A stretch of DNA of 64,000 bases from Sulfitobacter marinus. Lineage in GTDB: Bacteria > Pseudomonadota > Alphaproteobacteria > Rhodobacterales > Rhodobacteraceae. Made by a program: the position numbers and the translations under genes. Shown here in pieces: positions 46,731 to 55,255 of the stretch; the stretch's first letter is position 1, and each line of letters begins with the position of its first letter. The stretch spans positions 434,001 to 498,000 of the forward strand of contig NZ_FPAJ01000003.1 of NCBI RefSeq assembly GCF_900116285.1, in the 5' to 3' direction. The notes beneath the pieces are model-generated. The model was not told the DNA's origin and searched no databases. It worked only from the letters and a program-made list of their open reading frames with translations.

Positions 46731-48074
46731 ATGATCAGATTTCCGGCTCTCGCCGCGTTCGTTTCGTTTTTGCTGCCCTCCTCGGCGGGCCTTGCGGCGC
46801 AGAATGAGGCCGTAACCCATTTCACCTTGGACAACGGGATGGAAGTTGTGGTCATCGAAGATCACCGCTCCCCTTCGGTTCAGCAAATGGTCTGGTATCG
46901 GGCAGGATCTGCGGACGAGCCCAAAGGATCGTCCGGCGTCGCGCATTTCCTTGAACATCTCTTGTTCAAAGCCACTGATAAAATGGAATCCGGTGAATTC
47001 TCGGCAACGGTGGCCAAGAATGGTGGCCGTGACAACGCATTTACCAGCTATGATTATACGGCCTATTTCCAACGTGTTGCCGCCGACCGTTTGGAGTTGA
47101 TGATGCAAATGGAATCGGACCGGATGCGCAACATCCGCCTGACCCATGACGACATCGAAACCGAGCGCGACGTTATCATCGAAGAGCGCAATCAACGTAC
47201 CGAAAATAGCCCAGGTGCCCTGTTTCAAGAACAGATGAGCGCGGCGCAATATCTGAACCATCAATATGGCGCGCCGGTGATTGGCTGGATGCACGAAATG
47301 CAAACGCTTGATCTGGAAGACGCGCTTGGTTTTTACGAGCTGTATTATTCGCCCAACAACGCGATTTTGGTGGTGTCTGGCGATGTGGAGCCAGCGAAAG
47401 TCCATCGCCTTGCCAAGCAATATTACGGCGTGATCCCGGCCAACCCCGATCTGCCAGAGCGGCTGCGCACCCAAGAGCCGCCACAAACCGCCGAACGGCG
47501 CGTCATTTTTCGGGACTCGCGTGTTGCGCAGGAATACATCAGCCGGTCCTATCTGGCGCAGGAACGTGATCCGGGCAATCAAAAGACAGCTGCCGCTTTG
47601 ACGATACTTGCCGAAATTCTGGGCGGTGGTACAACGTCCTATCTGGCGGAAAAGCTGCAGTTTGATACACAGATCGCCACCTATTCTTCGGCCTATTACC
47701 GAGGTCAGGCTTTGGATGACACAACGTTTAATTTGGTGGTTGTGCCGCGCTTGGACGTGACATTGGAAGCGGCAGAAGACGCTATGGATGCTGCGGTTTC
47801 GACCTTTCTGGAAGAGGGCGTTGACCCCGAGCAACTGGAGCGTATTAAAGCGCAATTGCGGGCCGATCAGGTATACTCTCGTGACAGTGCAGAGAAGGTG
47901 GCCAACCGTTATGGCAGTGCATTGGCGATCGGGTTGAGCGTACAGGATGTGCAAGACTGGCCGGATATCCTTGAAGCCGTCACAGCCGAGGATATCATGC
48001 AAGCCGCCCGCGATGTGTTTGACTGCGAGGCATCAGTTACCGGATGGCTGATGCGCGAAGAGGTGACCCAATGA
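46731..48074 (+). CDS. M16 zinc peptidase, catalytic subunit
   Basis: The 447-residue periplasmic protein has a signal peptide (about 1-22) and an intact inverted zinc motif HFLEH (72-76), with the distal ligand Glu151/Glu152 in VIIEERNQR at the expected distance. It belongs to the pitrilysin/processing-peptidase family and degrades or trims peptides. It overlaps the next M16 gene by 4 bases (ATGA). The second gene lacks the zinc motif, so the pair is probably a heterodimer like mitochondrial processing peptidase. Confidence 0.92.
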   Translation: MIRFPALAAFVSFLLPSSAGLAAQNEAVTHFTLDNGMEVVVIEDHRSPSVQQMVWYRAGSADEPKGSSGVAHFLEHLLFKATDKMESGEFSATVAKNGGRDNAFTSYDYTAYFQRVAADRLELMMQMESDRMRNIRLTHDDIETERDVIIEERNQRTENSPGALFQEQMSAAQYLNHQYGAPVIGWMHEMQTLDLEDALGFYELYYSPNNAILVVSGDVEPAKVHRLAKQYYGVIPANPDLPERLRTQEPPQTAERRVIFRDSRVAQEYISRSYLAQERDPGNQKTAAALTILAEILGGGTTSYLAEKLQFDTQIATYSSAYYRGQALDDTTFNLVVVPRLDVTLEAAEDAMDAAVSTFLEEGVDPEQLERIKAQLRADQVYSRDSAEKVANRYGSALAIGLSVQDVQDWPDILEAVTAEDIMQAARDVFDCEASVTGWLMREEVTQ

Positions 48075-49387
48075 GACTGATTTACGCATTTGTTGTGACC
48101 GTGCTGCTGGCCGTGCCAGCCCGGGCCGAGGTTAACATTCAAGAGGTGACATCACCCGGAGGTTTGACGGCGTGGCTGGTGCAAGAGCCATCGATTCCCT
48201 TTGTCGCGCTGGACATTTCTTTTCGCGGTGGTGCGTCTCTTGAGGGAGCCGATAAACGAGGCGCGATCAATCTGATGACGGCCCTGTTGGAAGAAGGCGC
48301 AGGCAGCATGGATTCGCGGGAATTCGCACGCGCAGCGGAGGGGCTGGCCACAAGTTTCAGGTTCAGCGTCAGCGATGATGAACTGAACGTATCGGCGCGG
48401 TTCCTCACCGAAAATCAGGATGCGTCGGTGGCACTGCTAAAAGAAGCCCTGCAAAACCCCAGCTTTAATGCAGACGCGATTGAGCGGGTGCGTGATCAGG
48501 TGTTGTCAAACATCCGGTCGAGCGCAAAAGACCCAGGCGACATCGCACGTAAAACCATGGATGAATTGCTTTATGGTGATCATCCCTATGGCACTTCTTT
48601 AAGTGGGTCGGTCGAGACGGTGACGGCCTTGACCCGCGATGATCTGGTGACCGCACATCGTGATGTGCTGGCCCGCGATCGTATTTTTATTGGTGCAGCG
48701 GGCGACATAACCCCGCAAGCATTGGGCCTGCTGCTGGATGAGTTGCTGGGCGGATTACCAAAAACAGGCGCCCCAATGCCGCCGGTTGCAAAGCTGCGCA
48801 TTCCCTCAGGGATCACTGTCGTTGATTTCGCCACGCCGCAATCTGTGGCGCTATTTGCGCAAAAGGGGATCGAACAGAAGGATGACGATTGGTTCGCCGC
48901 CACCGTTATGAACCAGATCTTGGGCGGGGGATCTTTTGAAAGCCGTATGATGACCGAAGTGCGCGAAAAACGCGGGCTGACCTATGGGGTTTATTCCTAT
49001 CTGGTCCCGATGGAGTTGGCTGCAACCTACCAAGGGTCCGTCAGCTCGGCCAATGATCGCATCGCAGATGCCATAAGCGTGATCCGCGATGAATGGCAAA
49101 AGATGGCTGAAAACGGTGCCACCGTGCAAGAGCTGGAAGACGCCAAGACCTACATCACAGGATCTTATCCGCTGCGCTTTGACGGAAACCAGCAGATTGC
49201 GGGTATTCTGGTTGGGATGCAGATGCTGGGCCTGCCCATCGATTACATCGCAACCCGCAACGACAAAGTTGACGCAGTCACCCTAGAAGATGTGCGCCGC
49301 GTCGCGGGGGAGCTGCTGGACCCCGATGGTTTGGCGTTTGTCATTGTCGGCCAGCCCGAGGGGCTTGAGACGACGGCCGCCAACTAG
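48071..49387 (+). CDS. M16 family protein, non-catalytic partner subunit
   Basis: The 438-residue protein has a signal peptide (LIYAFVVTVLLAVPARA) and the two-half M16 fold, including LGGGSFESRMMTEVREKRGLTYG in the second half. At the place of HxxEH it reads GAINLMTALLEEGAG, so zinc ligands are absent. It keeps the Gly-rich and Arg motifs that contact substrate. The start is fixed by the ATGA overlap with the catalytic subunit. It most likely forms an active complex with it. Confidence 0.9.
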   Translation: MRLIYAFVVTVLLAVPARAEVNIQEVTSPGGLTAWLVQEPSIPFVALDISFRGGASLEGADKRGAINLMTALLEEGAGSMDSREFARAAEGLATSFRFSVSDDELNVSARFLTENQDASVALLKEALQNPSFNADAIERVRDQVLSNIRSSAKDPGDIARKTMDELLYGDHPYGTSLSGSVETVTALTRDDLVTAHRDVLARDRIFIGAAGDITPQALGLLLDELLGGLPKTGAPMPPVAKLRIPSGITVVDFATPQSVALFAQKGIEQKDDDWFAATVMNQILGGGSFESRMMTEVREKRGLTYGVYSYLVPMELAATYQGSVSSANDRIADAISVIRDEWQKMAENGATVQELEDAKTYITGSYPLRFDGNQQIAGILVGMQMLGLPIDYIATRNDKVDAVTLEDVRRVAGELLDPDGLAFVIVGQPEGLETTAAN

Positions 49388-49429
49388 GCCGCGACCCAAA
49401 TGAGGCGCTGACGCGCCGCATGATGTTTT

Positions 49430-49450
49430 GCCGGACCCTGTGGGTCCGGC
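49430..49450 (+). terminator. Hairpin after the M16 pair
   Basis: GCCGGACCC (49430-49438) and GGGTCCGGC (49442-49450) form a 9-bp stem with a 3-base loop. No T-run follows; instead a copy of repeat family 1 begins four bases later. Confidence 0.6.
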
Positions 49451-49453
49451 GTG

Positions 49454-49485
49454 CCTTCGGCGAGGATATTTATAAGCCAGAGAAG
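49454..49485 (+). repeat. Intergenic repeat family 1, copy A
   Basis: It reads CCTTCGGCGAGGATATTT and then AGCCAGAGAAG. The first half is shared with copy C (37811-37841), and the second half with copy B (58059-58090). It lies between the convergent M16 and ALDH16 genes. Confidence 0.6.
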
Positions 49486-49495
49486 ATATTCGGAC

Positions 49496-51835
49496 TTATT
49501 CGCCGTAGGGGATCCAGATGTTTTTCACTTCCGTGGATGCCTGAAGGAATGCGTGTCCTTCGCCGGATGTGCTGTACCAGTCGCGGGCTTGGCCGTTGTT
49601 GACCCATGTCCGTTTGAGGTTTTGCGCCGAGGCCTGTTCGATCAACTGGCTGAGCGGTTCGGCACCAAAGCTCCAGACCGCATCGACATCCATATGACGC
49701 GCCATGGTTTCGGCAAGGTCAGGGTGCGGGCCCGTCAGGATATTGACCACGCCTGCTGGGACATCTGAAGTTTCCAGCACTTGCACGAAATCGGTTGCTG
49801 ATAGTGGGAATGGCGAGCTGGCGGCCAGAATGACGCGGTTGCCCATGGCGATGGCGGGGGCCATGCACGAGATTAGGCCAAGCAAGGGGGCCTCGTCCGG
49901 GCAGATGGTGCCGATAACGCCCACCGGTTCTTTCATGGCGAGCGCTACGCCGCGAATGGGGACACCGTGTACTTGCCCATCATATTTGTCGGCCCATGCG
50001 GCATAGGTGAATAGGCGGCTGATCGATGCGGCGACCTCTTTTGCGCCGGATTTGCCGCCTTGCATGGCGTCAAGCCTCCCCGCGAATTCGTCGCTTCGGG
50101 CGGCGAGATTTTCCGCGATGTAATACAGGATTTGCGCCCGCAGGTGTCCTGTTGTTTTGCTCCATCCTTTTGCGGCATGGGCGGCTTCGACTGCGTTGCG
50201 CACGTCTTTGCGGCTGGCCAAGGATACATGGCCCAACAGCCCGCCGGATTTGCCCCAGACCGGCGCGGATTGCCCGCCGTCCGGGCGCGCCTGTTTCCCG
50301 CCGATGTAAAGTTTTGCGGTGCGATCTATGCCGCTTTCTGGGCTACCCTTTCCCTGCATCGGCGCAGGTGTTTTCAGGTGCTTCGGATCAGCTTTAGGCT
50401 TGGTATAGGCGGCCAAACCTTCCCAGCCGCCTTCGCGGCCAAAGCCGCTTTCGCGCACGCCACCGAACCCGGCTGCGGCGTCCAGCATATTGGTGCCGTT
50501 GATCCAGACCACACCTGCAACCAGCTTGGGTGCAATATCAAGGGCAAGATTGATGTTTTCGGACCAGATCGTCGCGGCAAGGCCGTAACGGGTGTTATTT
50601 GCGACGGCAACGGCCTCTTCTGGGGTGCGGAAGGTCGTTGATACAAGAACGGGGCCAAAAATTTCCTCTTGCATCAAACTGTCGGCAGGGTTGAGGCCCG
50701 TGATAAGCGTGGGTGGGTAGAAACAACCGTTGCTTGGAATATCGCCTGCAGTAAAGACGTCGCCAGCGGTGTTCGACGCGACCAAATCAGTGACCCGTTG
50801 CACTTGGACAGGGTCTACCAGCGCGCCGACGTCAATGGATTTGTCCAGCGGGTTGCCAAGGCGCAGTTTTGCCATCCGGGCGCGCAGCTTGGCGTAAAAG
50901 CGGTCGGCAACGGGCTCGTGAACCAAAAGCCGTGAACCGGCGCAACAGACCTGTCCCTGATTGAACCAGATCGCATCCACCAGCCCCTCGACCGCGGAAT
51001 CCAGATCAGCGTCGTCAAACACGATGTAAGGGGATTTCCCTCCCAGCTCGAGGGTTAGCGCCTTGCCGCTGCCTGCTGTTGTTTCGCGGATACGGCGGCC
51101 TACGGCTGTCGACCCGGTAAACGCTATTTTATCTACATCGGCGTTCACGATCATCTCACCAACAGCGCCATCACCGGTCACGATATTCAAGACACCTTTT
51201 GGCAACCCTGCCTGTTGGCAGAGATCGGCAAACATCATCGCGGTCAGGGAAGTGTATTCCGCAGGCTTCAACACCACGGTGTTGCCCATGGCCAATGCCG
51301 GTGCCACCTTCCACGCCAACATCAGCAACGGGAAATTCCACGGAATAACCTGGCCACACACACCTAGCGCCTGCGCGTCCGGCAGTTCACTTTCCATCAG
51401 TTGCGCCATCCCGGCGTGATAATAGAAATGGCGTTGTGCCAAGGGGATATCAACATCGCGGGCTTCGCGGATCGGTTTGCCGTTGTCTAATGTCTCAAGC
51501 ACTGCAAACAGACGGCTGTGTTTTTGCAGCAGTCGCGCAATCGCATAGAGGTATTTCGCACGTTCATGGCCTGACAGCTTGGCCCATTTGGGCTGCGCCT
51601 TGCGGGCTGCGGCGACGGCGGTATCAATCTCGCCCTGGGTAGCTTGGGTAAGGTTGGCCAACACGTTGCCATTCGCCGGATTGCGGCTTTCAAAGTCATC
51701 GCGGGGCTCTGTGAACGCACCATCGATGAAATGGCCGAAGCGGCTGCCCTGATCGACCAACCATGCCAGGGCATCAGCAGCGGATTCCGGGGCCATCCCA
51801 TAGTCCATGGTCTCATAGATTTCGGAAACGCTCAT
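49496..51835 (-). CDS. ALDH16-type two-domain aldehyde dehydrogenase
   Basis: The 779-residue protein has a complete N-terminal aldehyde dehydrogenase domain (VIPWNFPL with Asn167, LELGGKSPY with Glu263, GQVCCAG with Cys297) and a second, shorter domain from about residue 520 (TAKLYIGGKQARP onward) that has no catalytic Cys. This architecture defines ALDH16, known from a Loktanella enzyme and, in inactive form, from vertebrates. It is the gene after deoC by 49 bases on the same strand, so acetaldehyde from deoxyribose 5-phosphate cleavage is the likely substrate. The ATG at 51835 has AAGGG 8 bases upstream. Confidence 0.9.
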   Translation of the reverse strand: MSVSEIYETMDYGMAPESAADALAWLVDQGSRFGHFIDGAFTEPRDDFESRNPANGNVLANLTQATQGEIDTAVAAARKAQPKWAKLSGHERAKYLYAIARLLQKHSRLFAVLETLDNGKPIREARDVDIPLAQRHFYYHAGMAQLMESELPDAQALGVCGQVIPWNFPLLMLAWKVAPALAMGNTVVLKPAEYTSLTAMMFADLCQQAGLPKGVLNIVTGDGAVGEMIVNADVDKIAFTGSTAVGRRIRETTAGSGKALTLELGGKSPYIVFDDADLDSAVEGLVDAIWFNQGQVCCAGSRLLVHEPVADRFYAKLRARMAKLRLGNPLDKSIDVGALVDPVQVQRVTDLVASNTAGDVFTAGDIPSNGCFYPPTLITGLNPADSLMQEEIFGPVLVSTTFRTPEEAVAVANNTRYGLAATIWSENINLALDIAPKLVAGVVWINGTNMLDAAAGFGGVRESGFGREGGWEGLAAYTKPKADPKHLKTPAPMQGKGSPESGIDRTAKLYIGGKQARPDGGQSAPVWGKSGGLLGHVSLASRKDVRNAVEAAHAAKGWSKTTGHLRAQILYYIAENLAARSDEFAGRLDAMQGGKSGAKEVAASISRLFTYAAWADKYDGQVHGVPIRGVALAMKEPVGVIGTICPDEAPLLGLISCMAPAIAMGNRVILAASSPFPLSATDFVQVLETSDVPAGVVNILTGPHPDLAETMARHMDVDAVWSFGAEPLSQLIEQASAQNLKRTWVNNGQARDWYSTSGEGHAFLQASTEVKNIWIPYGE

Positions 51836-51884
51836 GGCTTCACCCTTTTTCAAATACTCAAATTCTACGCCCGCCACATGCGGT

Positions 51885-52886
51885 TTAGCTGATGGCGTGG
51901 CGGTAGCTTGCGGAATAACTGCCTGTCACATGATGCTCTAGCTGCCGTTCAATATCGCCCAGTAGGGATGACGCGCCAAAGCGGAACAGATCGGGCCGCA
52001 GCCAGCGATCGCCTAATTCTTCCTTGATCAAGGCCAGATATGTGATCGCATCTTTCGCCTTTGATATCCCGCCCGCAGGCTTGTATCCGACGCGGATACC
52101 GGTCCGGTCAAAATAGTCGCGAATGGCGCGGATCATCACCAGCGTGACAGGCAAGGTGGCGTTTACGCTTTCCTTGCCGGTCGAGGTTTTGATAAAATCC
52201 GCCCCTGCCATCATGCACACCAGTGATGCGCGCGCGACATTGCGCAGGCTGCCTAATTCGCCTGTTGCCAGAATTGCCTTTACATGTGCATCGCCGCAGG
52301 CCGTCCGAAACGCGCGCATCTCGTCATACAACGCCTGCCAGTCACCCGACAGTACATGCCGGCGTGAAATGACGATGTCGATTTCTGCAGCACCTTCGGC
52401 CACGCTCATCTCGATCTCTTTGATGCGCAGCTCGAACGGGGACAGCCCTGCTGGAAACCCGGTTGAAACAGCGGCGATGGGGATGTTGGTGCCAGTAAGG
52501 GCGGCTTTCGCCGGCGCAATCATTTCATGATAGACGCAAACGGCACCGACGGTGATCGGCCCCATACCCAAGGCTTTCATCAAATCTGGGGATACAGGTT
52601 GCCGCGCTTTGGCGCACAGACGCTCAACTCTGCGCGCGGTGTCATCGCCGGACAGTGTCGTCAGATCGATACAGGTGATGGCCCGCAGCAGCCACGCGGC
52701 TTGGTGATCTTTCTTCACAGACCTGCGCGCGGCGATGCTGCTGGCGCGTCGTTCGACGGCGGATGTATTTACCTGAACGGATCGGACCCAATCCATGTCG
52801 AGGGGCATGCCCGGATTGCGCGGTTCTGTCACTTGGGGCAGATGGCTTTGCGCGATGCCTGCCGGGGTTGTCACATGTGTGGACAT
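51885..52886 (-). CDS. deoC: Deoxyribose-phosphate aldolase
   Basis: The 333-residue class I aldolase cleaves deoxyribose 5-phosphate to glyceraldehyde 3-phosphate and acetaldehyde. By comparison with E. coli DeoC, Lys203 in HVKAILATGEL forms the Schiff base, and Asp170 in EIDIVIS and Lys238 in FIKTSTGK are its catalytic partners. GYKPAGGI is the phosphate motif. It is longer than the E. coli enzyme by an N-terminal extension of about 70 residues. It heads a two-gene operon with ALDH16. Confidence 0.93.
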   Translation of the reverse strand: MSTHVTTPAGIAQSHLPQVTEPRNPGMPLDMDWVRSVQVNTSAVERRASSIAARRSVKKDHQAAWLLRAITCIDLTTLSGDDTARRVERLCAKARQPVSPDLMKALGMGPITVGAVCVYHEMIAPAKAALTGTNIPIAAVSTGFPAGLSPFELRIKEIEMSVAEGAAEIDIVISRRHVLSGDWQALYDEMRAFRTACGDAHVKAILATGELGSLRNVARASLVCMMAGADFIKTSTGKESVNATLPVTLVMIRAIRDYFDRTGIRVGYKPAGGISKAKDAITYLALIKEELGDRWLRPDLFRFGASSLLGDIERQLEHHVTGSYSASYRHAIS

Positions 52887-52972
52887 GGGCGTCTTCCTGT
52901 TTGGTCAGAAGTGTAAAATGACATGGGGGACGCTTGTATTGCAACCACAACGCCCCCGACGTCACGCCGCTG

Positions 52973-53332
52973 TTAGCTGCCGCGATAGGTGGAATAACCG
53001 AAAGGGGAAAGCAAAAGCGGCACGTGGTAATGCGCGTCGGGGTCTGAGATGCCAAAACGCAGCGGGATTTGATCCAGAAACCGTGGTGTTTCCGGCTGGC
53101 TTCCGATTGCATCCAGATAATCGCCGGCTTCGAATACCAGCTCGTATGTGCCGGGGGCGAATTGATCTTTTGGCAGGATCGGCGCGTCGGTGCGGCCGTC
53201 GGCGTTAGTCACCATCCGGGAAAGCTGTACGCGCGCCTCCCCCTCAATACGATATAGCGTGATCGCAAGCCCGCTGGCAGGCATGCCGCGCGCGGTATCA
53301 AGGACGTGGGTCGTTAGGTAGCCATTTGCCAT
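52973..53332 (-). CDS. uraH: 5-hydroxyisourate hydrolase (transthyretin-like)
   Basis: The 119-residue enzyme hydrolyses 5-hydroxyisourate to OHCU, the second step of urate breakdown. The N-terminal [14 protein letters not shown] and the C-terminal hallmark YRGS (last four residues, after FGYST) are both present. It is divergent from the PuuE-UraD fusion and completes the pathway with it. The ATG at 53332 is chosen because the family starts at [12 protein letters not shown]; an open frame extends upstream into the promoter. Confidence 0.95.
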   Translation of the reverse strand: MANGYLTTHVLDTARGMPASGLAITLYRIEGEARVQLSRMVTNADGRTDAPILPKDQFAPGTYELVFEAGDYLDAIGSQPETPRFLDQIPLRFGISDPDAHYHVPLLLSPFGYSTYRGS

Positions 53333-53842
53333 GGGGTGGGTCTTTCGTTGATTGCTTGGGGTGGAGGATAGGGGCGGCAGATACAGGGTCAATGGCTGTC
53401 TTGCGCCGAAATTACGCGTTTTACCCAAGGAAAATGGCAAACTGATTCGTTTTTGTTTTGACCCGCGAATCATCCTTGGCTTATATGGATGTCACAAGCG
53501 ATCAGATGCACCGCCTGCCAGCGGGAATAACAAGTCTGAGGCTTGCACGCCGGTGAACAGAATTTCGATATTCGAGCAGGCCATGTCAAAATGGCGACTT
53601 TAGGACAGGGGGCGGCAGGACTGAACATACCATGTGTATTGTCAGCGGCCCCTGTCCAAGTTCAACACCGCCACCCCGACTCAGGAACTCCCGGAAAACA
53701 AGCGATCACGACCAAGACGCGCGGGTCTGGCAACAGGCTGACCTTTTGAACCGGTCCGTCTGTCGTATTTTTGCGGGTTGGATTCTTGCAATTGGTCCTA
53801 TTGCCAAGGCACTGTGCGCGGTGTCGAATAAAGGACAGCACA
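53333..53842. promoter_or_regulatory. 510-base divergent regulatory region of the urate locus
   Basis: No convincing gene is seen. The region separates uraH (minus) from the PuuE-UraD fusion (plus), so it must carry both promoters. It contains a hairpin GCCAT/ATGGC (53580-53595), a long two-part stem-loop (53603-53657), and TTGG-CCAA inverted half-sites with 8 bases between them just before the plus-strand gene. A divergent region this long suggests a regulated pair, an RNA element, or the remains of a lost gene. Confidence 0.5.
53603..53657. ncRNA. Structured stem-loop element in the urate divergent region
   Basis: GGACAGGGG (53603-53611) pairs with CCCCTGTCC (53649-53657). Inside, CTGA (53621-53624) pairs with TCAG (53642-53645) and ATAC (53627-53630) pairs with GTAT (53636-53639) around a 5-base loop, with an asymmetric internal loop and a 2x2 loop between stems. 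Such nested pairing is riboswitch-like or an end of a former mobile element. It is 186 bases before the PuuE-UraD start, which is far for a translation-controlling riboswitch. Confidence 0.4.
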
Positions 53843-55255
53843 ATGAACCGCTACCCTCGTGATTTTCATGGCTATGGCCCCACACCGCCCGATGCACAAT
53901 GGCCCGGCGGTGCCCGCATCGCAGTTCAGTTCGTGGTGAATTACGAAGAGGGCGGAGAGAATAATATCCTGCACGGCGACGCCGCATCCGAGGCGTTTTT
54001 GTCCGAGATCGTCGGGGCCGCCCCTTGGCCGGGCCAGCGTCATTGGAATATGGAATCTATTTACGACTACGGTGCCCGCGCAGGCTTTTGGCGGTTGCAT
54101 CGTTTGTTTACCGGTGCAGGTATCCCCGCGACGGTTTATGGCGTTGCCAGTGCTCTGGGGCGGTCGCCGCAGCAGGTCGAGGCGATGAAAGATGCCGATT
54201 GGGAAATAGCGAGCCATGGCCTCAAGTGGATCGACTACAAGGATCACAGCGCTGACGCCGAACGCGCAGACATCGCCGAGGCGATCCGTTTGCATAACGA
54301 AGTCGTCGGCGCGCCCCCCCGTGGTTGGTACACGGGGCGCAGCTCGGTCAACACGGTTGCTTTGGCCGCAGAGACGGGCGTGTTCGATTATATCTCGGAC
54401 ACCTATGACGACGATCTGCCCTATTGGATGCAGGTTGCGGGCGGCGATCAGTTGATCATTCCTTACACGCTGGATTGCAACGACATGCGGTTTGCCACGG
54501 CTCAGGGGTTCAATTCCGGGGATCAGTTTTACACCTATCTGCGCGACACATTCGACGCGCTTTATGCCGAAGGCTGCGATGGCTCGGCCAAGATGATGTC
54601 GGTCGGTCTGCATTGCCGTCTTGTTGGCCGTCCGGGCCGTATCCAAGCGCTGAAACGGTTTATCGACTATATTAAAGGCTTCGAAGGGGTCTGGGCGCCC
54701 CGCCGCATCGACATTGCGGATCATTGGCGCGCGACACACCCGCCCAAGCATCCCTTGCGGATCGACCAAATGAACCGCGCTGAGTTTGTAGAAAAGTTCG
54801 GTGGCGTGTTTGAACATTCCGCGTGGATCGCCGAACGTGCGCATGATCTGGAACTTGGCCCCGCCCATAACTGCGTTGCGGGCATTCACAACGCCTTGGC
54901 GCGCATGTTCCGGTCGGCCAGCCCCGAGGAACGCATGGGTGTGCTGACCGCGCACCCCGATCTGGCGGGCAAACTGGCAGCAGCCAAACGCCTTACCGCG
55001 GAAAGCACGGCGGAACAGGGCAGCGCGGGGCTTGATGCGCTTACCGATGCGGAACGCGCAAAGTTCACTGAATTGAACACGGCATATGTGGCCAAGCACG
55101 GCTTTCCGTTTATCATCGCTGTGAAAGATCACGACAAGGATGGTATCTTGCGCCACTTTGAGGCGCGGATATCCAATGATACGCAAACCGAATTTGAAAC
55201 CGCCTGTGCGCAGGTCGAACGTATCGCACGCCTGCGATTGGAAACCATGCTATGA
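53843..55255 (+). CDS. puuE-uraD: Allantoinase (PuuE) fused to OHCU decarboxylase (UraD)
   Basis: The 470-residue protein joins two pathway enzymes. Residues 1-300 are a PuuE-type allantoinase of the polysaccharide deacetylase fold (MNRYPRDFHGYG start, WEIASHGLKWIDY, YDDDLPYWMQV). Residues about 307-470 are OHCU decarboxylase with FEHSAW (323-328), HPDLAGKLA (371-379), STAEQ (388-392) and a C-terminal QVERIARLRL. The order in the pathway is UraD first (OHCU to S-allantoin), then PuuE (allantoin to allantoate), so the fusion could channel allantoin. AAAGGA precedes the ATG at 53843. Confidence 0.93.
   Translation: MNRYPRDFHGYGPTPPDAQWPGGARIAVQFVVNYEEGGENNILHGDAASEAFLSEIVGAAPWPGQRHWNMESIYDYGARAGFWRLHRLFTGAGIPATVYGVASALGRSPQQVEAMKDADWEIASHGLKWIDYKDHSADAERADIAEAIRLHNEVVGAPPRGWYTGRSSVNTVALAAETGVFDYISDTYDDDLPYWMQVAGGDQLIIPYTLDCNDMRFATAQGFNSGDQFYTYLRDTFDALYAEGCDGSAKMMSVGLHCRLVGRPGRIQALKRFIDYIKGFEGVWAPRRIDIADHWRATHPPKHPLRIDQMNRAEFVEKFGGVFEHSAWIAERAHDLELGPAHNCVAGIHNALARMFRSASPEERMGVLTAHPDLAGKLAAAKRLTAESTAEQGSAGLDALTDAERAKFTELNTAYVAKHGFPFIIAVKDHDKDGILRHFEARISNDTQTEFETACAQVERIARLRLETML

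Noticed and set aside
46650-48002. 450-codon open frame antisense to the catalytic M16 peptidase
   Set aside because: It covers the M16 coding region with His/Arg-rich composition and no recognisable domain; treated as a shadow.
53543-53749. Short open frames within the urate divergent region
   Set aside because: Low-complexity products without ribosome-binding sites or family motifs; they overlap the structured stem-loop element and differ in frame from one another.
53798-55186. 462-codon open frame antisense to the PuuE-UraD fusion
   Set aside because: Complete overlap with a well-supported fusion gene, and no protein family features.
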